Assembly: GCF_011386835.1 (NCBI RefSeq)
Contig: NC_088795.1
Span: forward strand, 100,810,434-100,874,433
Length of the DNA: 64,000 nucleotides
DNA from: Chrysemys picta bellii
Taxonomy: Eukaryota > Chordata > Testudines > Emydidae
Direction of reading: 5' to 3'
Made by a program: the position numbers and the translations under genes. Numbering within the stretch: position 1 is the stretch's first letter; each line of letters opens with the position of its first letter. Under the pieces are notes generated by a model that saw only the letters and a program-made list of their open reading frames with translations, did not search any database and was not told the DNA's origin. Shown here in pieces: positions 57,525-64,000 of this stretch.

Positions 57525-58005
57525 GCTTGCCTGATATTCTAGGCAGGACTGACTCTCCATTAGACAAAACTTAAAGAAGAGAATGACCTGAGGAGTCATT
57601 CCCATTTTTGTCCAGGCACCCCCTACCGACCTCACCGAGGCCAGCCAGGAGCACCCATGACAGCAGCAGACGGTACAGTATGGCTGGTAACCGTCTTTGC
57701 TAACTTGCAAAGGCAAGGGGATGCTGCTGTGCAGCGCTGCAGTACCATGTCTGTCAGCAGCATCCAGTAGACACTTACGGTAACAGTGAAAAAAGGCTGA
57801 ACGGGCTCCATGGTTGCCCCGGGCAATCCAGGGAAAAGGGCGCAAAATGATTGTCTGCCGTTGCTTTCATGGAGGGAGGATTGACTGACGACATTTACCC
57901 ATAACCACCCGTGACAAATTTTTGGCCCCATCAGGCATTGGGCTCTCAACCCAGAATTCCAATGGGTGGGGGAGACTGCGGGTACTATGGGATAGCTATG
58001 GGATA
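57525..58005 (-). repeat. Right arm of internal inverted repeat
   Basis: This is the reverse-complement counterpart of 56445-56925, with for example ctcaacccagaattcc, aggcaaggggatgctgctg, gccagccaggagcaccc and aaacttaaagaagagaatga. Substitutions show the arms have diverged. Confidence 0.75.
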
Positions 58006-58174
58006 GCTACCCACAGTGCAACACTCCGGAAGTCGACACTAGCCTCGGTACATGGATGCACACCGCCAAATTAATGCACTTAGTGTGGCTGCATGCACTC
58101 GACTTTATACAATCGGTTGCCAAAAATCGAATTCTATAAATTCGGAGTAATCCCGTAGTGTAGACATACCCTAA

Positions 58175-59169
58175 GATATCACTGGTTGTCCTCATTTCCA
58201 GACAGCAACACTAAACCTAGAACTCATCATTTTTACAGTGTCCTCAGGCTGATCCTGGCTGGCAGTGTAGGCAGCTGCAGGCCATTTTTCACCCATCCCT
58301 CTGCAGCTGTATCATTCCTCTCATCAGAATGCTTCTTAAAATAATGTTGTGCCATATTTCTCATATTATTTCCTTTTGCCTTAATGAAATAGGAGGCTGA
58401 AGAAATCTCTCCTCCTAGCTCTGTCAAGAACTTCCTGTTTAGCTCTCGATCAAATAATCCAGCCGAGCACTTGATTTTTAAAAAAAAGTTTTCATTGCAG
58501 TAAGAAAAGCAATTCAAGAACTACTGTAAGAAGCTGACTTGATATGAAAACCTAATTTTGTAATGCTCCACAACAACTGTACATAGAGAATACAAAATGA
58601 AGAACTGCAGAAAATCCCCAGCATTCATGATGGTCAATTGTTGTTAATTTCTAGTGACACCAGGAAAATAGACGTGTATACTGTCAGAAAGGAACTATAA
58701 TCAAACAACATGAAATGATGTGCAATGGGTATACTTACAGCCATCTCCATTGCATCTCTCATTCTATTTTTAGAAACATATCACTCTTTATAAGTGTTCC
58801 CTGGCTCCAAATGTTTGACTTCCCAGAGAAAATGTTTTTTCCTTCTGCTCCATATATTTTCTGATTTGCATTACCATTCACTGCATTTATCATGATGCTC
58901 TTTACCTTGGTTTGCAGCTTTGAGACCAATTGGGGTGGCTTCTCTCTCTCAAAGAGTTTCACACACAAAGTAGTGCTCATAAATAGGCCTGGCAGGATTG
59001 GATTTTCATCTTATATTAGCTCCGACCCATATAGAGTTTAAAAATAGAATACCCAGTGTCCTATTAACCACGCAAAAATGAGCTCTACAAACTATGCATG
59101 CATGAACACTGTCATTCCTTAGAAAAAGATTCACTGCAAATTATGAAATAGGACTCTTCTTTAAGTGTG
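58175..59169. other. Intergenic, nothing recognised
   Basis: AT-rich sequence between the Harbinger element and CR1. Open frames are short and not protein-like. Confidence 0.4.
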
Positions 59170-59842
59170 TAGTCTTCAATTGCACACATACAAAATGGGA
59201 AATGACTGCCTAGGAAGGAGTACCGTGGAAAGAATTCTGGGGGTTATAGTGGATCACAAGCTAAATGAGTCAACAGTGTAATACTGTTGCAAAACAAACA
59301 AACATAATTCCGGATGTATTAGTAGGAGTGTTGTAAGCAAGATATGGGAAGTAATTCTTCCACTCTACTCCATGCTGATTAGGCTCAGCAGGAGTATTGT
59401 GTCCAGTTCTGGGTGCCACATTTCAGGAAAGATGTGGACAAATTGGAGAAAGGCCAGAGGAGAGCAATAAAAATGATGAAAGGTCTAGAAAACATGACCT
59501 ATGAGGAAAGATTGGAAAACTTGGGTTTTACTCTGGAGAGGAGAAGACTGAGTGGGGACATAACTGTTTTCAAGCACATAAAAGGTTATTACAAGGATGA
59601 GGGTGAAAAATTGTTCTCCTTAACCTCTGAGGATAGGACAAGAAGCAATAGGCTTGAATTACAGCAAGGAAGGTTTAGGTTGGACATTAGGAAAAGCTTC
59701 CTAACTATCAGGGTAGTTAAGTACCGGAACAAATTGCCTGGGGAGGTTGTGGAATCTTCACCCTTGGAGGTTTTTAAGAGCAGGTTAGACAAACACCTGT
59801 CAGGAATGGTCTAGTTATTTACTTATTCTATGTTTCTATGAC
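59170..59842 (+). mobile_element. CR1 LINE 3' end (older subfamily)
   Basis: An uninterrupted frame (59413-59814) encodes the CR1 RT C-terminal region: LEKGQRRAIKMMKGLENMTY, FTLERRRLSGDITVFKHIKG and VESSPLEVFKSRLDKHL. The tail ctatgtttctatgac ends at about 59842. It is head-to-head in tail orientation with the next CR1, which runs the other way. Unlike CR1 copies nearby, it preserves a 133-codon frame. Confidence 0.9.
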
Positions 59843-60725
59843 TATTAGGGTTGGAAGTCCAATCCCCCGCTCAAAGCAGGACCAACACCAACTAAATCAT
59901 CCCAGCCAGGGCTTTGTCAAGCCGGGCCTTAAAAACCTCTAAGGATGGAGATTCCACCACCTCCCTCCCATTCCGGTGCTTCACCACCCTCCTAGTGAAA
60001 TAGTGTTTCATAATATCCAACCGAGACCTCCCCCACTGCAACTCGAGACCACTGCTTCTTGTTCTGTCATCTGCCACCACTGAGAACAGCCTAGCTCCAT
60101 CCTCTTTAGCACCCCCCTTCAGGTAGTTGAAGGCTGCTATCAAATCCCCCCCTCACTCTTCTCTTCTGCAGACTAAATAACCCCAGTTCCCTCAGCCTCT
60201 CCTCGTAAGTCATGTGCCCCAGCCCACTAATAATTTTCGTTGCCCTCTTCTGGACTCTCTCTAATTTGTCCACATCCCTTCTGTAGTGGGGGGCCCAAAA
60301 CTGGATGCAATACTCCAGGTGTGGCCTCACCAGTGCTGAATAGAGAGGAATAATCACTTCCCTCGATCTGCTGGCAATGCTCCTACTAATACATCCCAAT
60401 ATTCCGTTAGCCTTCTTGGCAACAAGTGCACACTGCTGACTCATATCTAGCTTCTCGTCCACTGTAATCCCCAGGTCCTTTTCTGCAGAAGTGCTGCTTA
60501 GTCAGTTGGTCCCCAGCCTGTAGCAGTGCATGGGATTCTTCCTTCCTAAGTGCAGGACTCTGCACTTATTCTTGTTGAACCTCATTAGATTTCTTTTGGC
60601 CCAATCCTCCAATTTGTCTAGGTCACTCTGGACCCTATTCCTACCCTCCAGCATATCTACCTCTCCCCCCAGCTTAGTGTCATCTGCGAACTTGATGAGG
60701 GTGCAATTCATGTCATCATCTAGAT
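59843..60725 (-). mobile_element. CR1 LINE, 3' portion
   Basis: The minus strand holds the RT palm end [20 protein letters not shown] (catalytic FADD), [20 protein letters not shown] and [24 protein letters not shown] phrases downstream, followed by the CR1 3' end (ttagggttggaagtcc, read in plus). It is split from its upstream half by the hAT at 60726-63351. Confidence 0.92.
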
Positions 60726-61211
60726 CAGAGGTCTCCAAACTACGGCCCATGGGCCGGATACGGCTCGCGGCTTTGATTTGTCTGGCCCCCCAACCAACAT
60801 CGCATCGGGTGGCAGGACCCCGGCTGGCAGGAGCCCGCAGCAGGAAACCCAGAGCAGCAGCAGGCTGAGCGGCTCAGTCCACCGCTGCTCTGGGGTTCCC
60901 GCCGCGGGCTCCTGCCAGCTGGGGTCTCAGCCTGCTGCCAGCCTGGGTTCCTTCACCCAGGCCAGCAGCAAGACCCTGGCTGGCAAGGGGCCAGCAGCGG
61001 AAACCCTACAGCAGCGGCGGAACTTCATGACGTCACTGCATTCTTGCCAGGGTCACAGAGCTGATGAGCACACAGTAGGTAGGTTAGTAGCGGCAAAAGG
61101 AACTGGATGTGTGATGAGTTGTTGTTTCCCCTCGGTTTTTGTCTTAGTGCGTGTCAGACTAGTGACAAACATATATTCGTTGGGTTTAAGTCCATTGCTA
61201 TTGGGGCAATT

Positions 61212-63225
61212 ATGTCAGGAAAAGGACAGAAGAGAAAGGTTGATTCTGAATGTCACGTGTTTAAAGAACAATGGAGTGTGGACTATTTCGTTATCGAATC
61301 AGGTAGTAAAGCATTGTGTTTAATATGTAATGAAACTATCGCAGTGCTAAAAGAATACAGCATTCGTAGACATTATGAAACGAAGCGCTTGTCGAACTAC
61401 TCTCAATTTACGGGAAAGCTACGTTCAGATAAATTAAAATCCATGAAACATGGCTTATCATCACAACAGTTTATATTTAAGAAGAAGAAAACCGAGAACA
61501 AAGCTGCAACAAGAGCCAGCTTCCAAGTGGCACACCTATTAGCAAAACGAGGAAAACCATTTACTGATGGTGAGCTAGTTAAAATATGTATGATTCCTAT
61601 TTCACTAGGAGGGTGGTGAAGCAATGGAATGTGTTACCTAGGGAGGTGGTGGAGTCTCCTTCCTTGGAGATTTTTAAGGCCCGGCTTGACAAAGCCCTGG
61701 CTGGGATGATTTAGTTGGGAATTGGTCCTGCTTTGAGCAGGGGGTTGGACTAGATGACCTCTTGAGGTCCCTTCCAACCCTGATATTCTATGATTCTATG
61801 ATTCTATGATTTAAGCAGCCGAAGAAATATGCCCAGAAAAAGTAGATTTATTTAAGACAATTAGTCTTTCAGCGAACACAGTTGTTCGCAGAATCAAGGA
61901 CACTGGCAGTAATATAATTTTCCAGCTGAATGAAAAGGCTAAGAAGTTTGAGTGGTTTTCTCTCGCACTTGACGAGTCAACCGATGTTTCCGATACTTCG
62001 CAGCTGCTGTTGTTTATTCGCGGGGTCAGCAGTAATTTTGAAGTTACAGAAGAACTAGCTTCTGTGCATAGTATGCATGGAACAACCACAGGTGAAGAGA
62101 TTTTCAAAGAAGTTGAAAAGTCACTTTCTCAATACAACCTGCAATGGAAACAACTGAAGTGTGTTACAACCGATGGAGGTAGAAACATGTGTGGTTCAAA
62201 AAAAGGTTTGGTTGGACAAATCTACACAGCTTGTGAAAGTGTGGGCTGTCCCAAGCCTATGATTCTTCATTGCATTCTTCATCAGCAAACATTGTGTGGG
62301 AAATATTTGGATTAGTCATGTAGTTTCAACCGTGAATTTCATTCGCTCGCATGGACTTAACCATCGTCAGTTCCAAGCATTTGTGGTGGAAATAGAATCA
62401 GAATATCACAATTTGCACAACCACACTTCAGTTCGATGGCTTAGCTGTGGAAAGATTTTGTAGCGATTTTTCGAACTTAGAACTGAAATTGAAATGTTCT
62501 TAAATAAAAAAAAACAACCTCTTCCTTTACTCACAAACAGTGAATGGCTTTGGAAATTAGCTTTTTTTGTAGACTTGACCAAGCACATGAATGACTTCAA
62601 TCTTAGACTACAAGGGGAAAACGGGCTTATCTGTGACATGTACATCCAGGTGAAAGCATTCAGGCAAAAACAAGTTCTTTTCGAGTCCCAACTGATGAGG
62701 GACTGCTTTGCTCATTTTACATGTTGTGAAAAGTTCAGCCAAGAAACTGAATCACGATTCCCAACTAGGTTTGCACAAGAAATCATTTCTGATCTGAAAC
62801 TACAGTTCCAGGAGCGTTTCTCTGACCTTGATGTGAATGCAGGAGAAATACAGATCTTCCAAAACCCATTTTATTGCGATCTCGAAAAACTGCCACCTGA
62901 ACTTCAAATGGAAGTGATTGACCTGCAATCCAATGACTTGTTGAAGGACAAATATAAGGAAGGAAATCTGGTAGAGTTCTATAAATGCCTGCCAACTGAT
63001 CAATATGCTCATGTAAAAAACTTTGTCCATGGATTAATGTCAGTGTTTGGCACTACTTATGTGTGTGAAAAAACATTTTAGATGATGAAATATGTGAAAT
63101 CGAACTACAGATCAACCTTGTCTGATGAACATTTAAAATCAATTTTGATGATAGGGAACACTAACTTTGAACCACAGCTAAATGCAATTTTGTCAGAAAA
63201 ATATCAGTACCATACTTCTCACTAA
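61212..63225 (+). pseudogene. hAT transposase (Charlie/GTF2IRD2-like), multiply disrupted
   Basis: The gene starts with MSGKGQKRKVDSECHVFKEQ and a BED-like zinc region (CLICNETIAVLKEYSIRRHY). Then come ALDESTDVSDTSQLLLFIRG with a catalytic aspartate, CVTTDGGRNMCG with the second aspartate, a CHW/H-like HCILHQQ, and SVRWLSCGK and LTNSEWLWKLAFFVDLTKHM downstream. The C-terminus has MSVFGTTYVCEKTF and KYVKSNYRSTLSDEHLKSIL, the dimerisation domain. From memory this matches the hAT family that gave rise to GTF2IRD2 and SCAND3/ZBED-type genes. Breaks are: the CR1 insertion (61596-61811), a frameshift near 62315, stop TAG near 62461, and TAG at 63079-63081. The rest is well preserved. Confidence 0.88.
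61596..61811 (+). mobile_element. CR1 3' tail nested in the hAT gene
   Basis: The insert starts ctatttcactaggagggtgg and contains cttggagatttttaaggccc, gggatgatttagttgggaat and cttccaaccctgatattc. It ends with three ctatgatt units. It falls between codons for MI and the AEEICP-like continuation of the hAT transposase, so it interrupts that gene. Confidence 0.9.
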
Positions 63226-63351
63226 TCCTAAAATAATATTTCTTTTTTTAACGATTTCGCATATATTAAATTTTTTCACAGTTGCTTCGGCCCGTGAAGT
63301 CCCTTCAAAAATCTAATATGGCCCTCGTCTCATAAAGTTTGGAGACCCCTG

Positions 63352-64000
63352 ATCCAGATAATTAATAAAGATGTTGAACAAAACCAGTCCCAGGACTGAT
63401 CCCTGGGGCACTCCGCATGATACCGGCTGCCAACTAGACATCGAGCCATTGATCACTATCCGTTGAGCCCAACAATCTAGCCAGCTTTCTATCCACCTTA
63501 TAGTCCATTCATCCAGTCCATACTTCTTTAACTTGCTGGCAAGAATACCATGGGAGACCATATCAAAAGCTTTGCTAAAGTCAAGATATATTACATCCAC
63601 CACTTTCCCCATATCCACAGAGCCAGTTATCTCATAATACAAGGCAATCAGGTTGGTCAGGCATGACTTGCCCTTGGTGAATCCATGTTGACTGTTCCTG
63701 ATCACCTTCCTCTCCTCCAAGTGCTTCAAAATGGATTCCTTGAGGACCTGCTCCATGATTTTGCTGGGGACTGAAGTGAGGCTGACCAGTTTGTAGTTCC
63801 CCGGGTTCTCTTTCTTCCCTTTTTAAAATATGGGCACTATATTTGCCTTTTTCCAATCGTCCAGGACCTCCCCCGATCAACATGAATTTTCAAAGATAAT
63901 GGAAAATGGCTCTGCAATCACATCAGCCAACTCCCTCAGCACTGTTGGATGCATTAGATCTGGATCCATGGACTTGTGCATGTCCAGCTTTTCTAAATAG
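63352..64000 (-). mobile_element. CR1 LINE, reverse transcriptase portion (continues off the right edge)
   Basis: The minus-strand frame 63313-63756 encodes the central [61 protein letters not shown] (first catalytic aspartate) and [20 protein letters not shown]. It breaks at the hAT insertion and resumes at 60725 with the FADD block. The first three bases after the join and most of the gene's N-terminus lie outside or are lost. It is among the most intact CR1 pieces here. Confidence 0.92.

Larger units (their letters stand above)
55804..58171 (+). mobile_element. Harbinger element with Myb/SANT gene remnant and long inverted arms
   Basis: The ends gggtctacactatgag and the complement of cgtagtgtagacataccc are inverted repeats. 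After the right end comes TAA, the usual Harbinger target, but no matching triplet is clear at the left. The left part encodes a Myb/SANT-like protein (56205-56487). Segments at about 56445-56925 and 57525-58005 are inverted copies of one another. The DDE transposase is absent. Total about 2.37 kb. Confidence 0.75.
60726..63351 (+). mobile_element. Near-complete hAT transposon (Charlie-like) with 8-bp TSD
   Basis: The inverted ends are cagaggtctccaaactacgg and the complement of aaagtttggagacccctg. The duplications atctagat (60718-60725) and atccagat (63352-63359) differ at one base. The 2.6-kb body carries a recognisable full-span transposase gene, broken by a CR1 tail (61596-61811), stops and frameshifts. 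It landed within a CR1 reverse transcriptase gene. Confidence 0.92.

Noticed and set aside
55804..58171. A Harbinger DDE transposase
   Set aside because: Only the Myb/SANT partner is recognisable; no DDE motif blocks were found in the middle segment between the arms.
60778..61323. A 181-codon frame at the left end of the hAT element
   Set aside because: It spans the GC-rich terminal region of the transposon and overlaps the true transposase start in another frame.

Overview
The window looks like a vertebrate nuclear chromosome, most probably from a turtle. This rests on inference from one conserved split gene plus the repeat set: CR1 LINEs, Penelope-like elements with a GIY-YIG nuclease, hAT and Harbinger families with compact non-autonomous copies, a Gmr1-like Ty3/gypsy gag, RTE-like and L2/L3-like LINE remnants, MIR-type SINEs and many solo LTRs. 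There is no operon structure, no CRISPR array and no bacterial or phage gene.

The only host gene I can support is PGM2 (phosphopentomutase / phosphoglucomutase 2), on the minus strand. Exons 1-4 (138 codons) lie at 17284-17337, 5515-5682, 970-1076 and 521-605, all with AG/GT borders and compatible phases. The gene continues off the left edge, so the catalytic phosphoserine is not in the window. A CpG-rich promoter sits at about 16870-17720. Introns 1 and 2 (11.6 kb and 4.4 kb) are largely filled with transposable elements.

From 17.7 kb to the right edge (about 46 kb) I find no host exon. It is upstream intergenic DNA built of layered insertions. The clearest are: a Gmr1-like gypsy copy with LTR, a primer-binding site resembling tRNA-Ser and a SCAN-like gag (22.0-24.65 kb); an L3/CR1-like LINE (27.2-28.1 kb); a Tigger-like element (30.2-31.0 kb); three LTRs (33.2-36.3 kb); an RTE-like LINE (38-39.3 kb); a Penelope copy with 11-bp target duplications (40.2-41.2 kb); hAT copies with C-rich minisatellite bodies (45.6-46.7 and 50.1-51.3 kb); a solo LTR inside another LTR with a Penelope copy inside it (53.5-55.6 kb); a Harbinger element with a Myb/SANT gene and long inverted arms (55.8-58.2 kb); and a CR1 split by a 2.6-kb hAT that is itself split by a CR1 tail (59.8-64.0 kb).

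The best readable signal in the window is this insertion stratigraphy, dated by target-site duplications. Nine hAT insertions have identifiable 8-bp duplications, most with TA at the centre. I found no convincing new functional system. The most unusual items are the SCAN-like gag, the fold-back Harbinger, the Penelope inverted fragments and the nested insertions.
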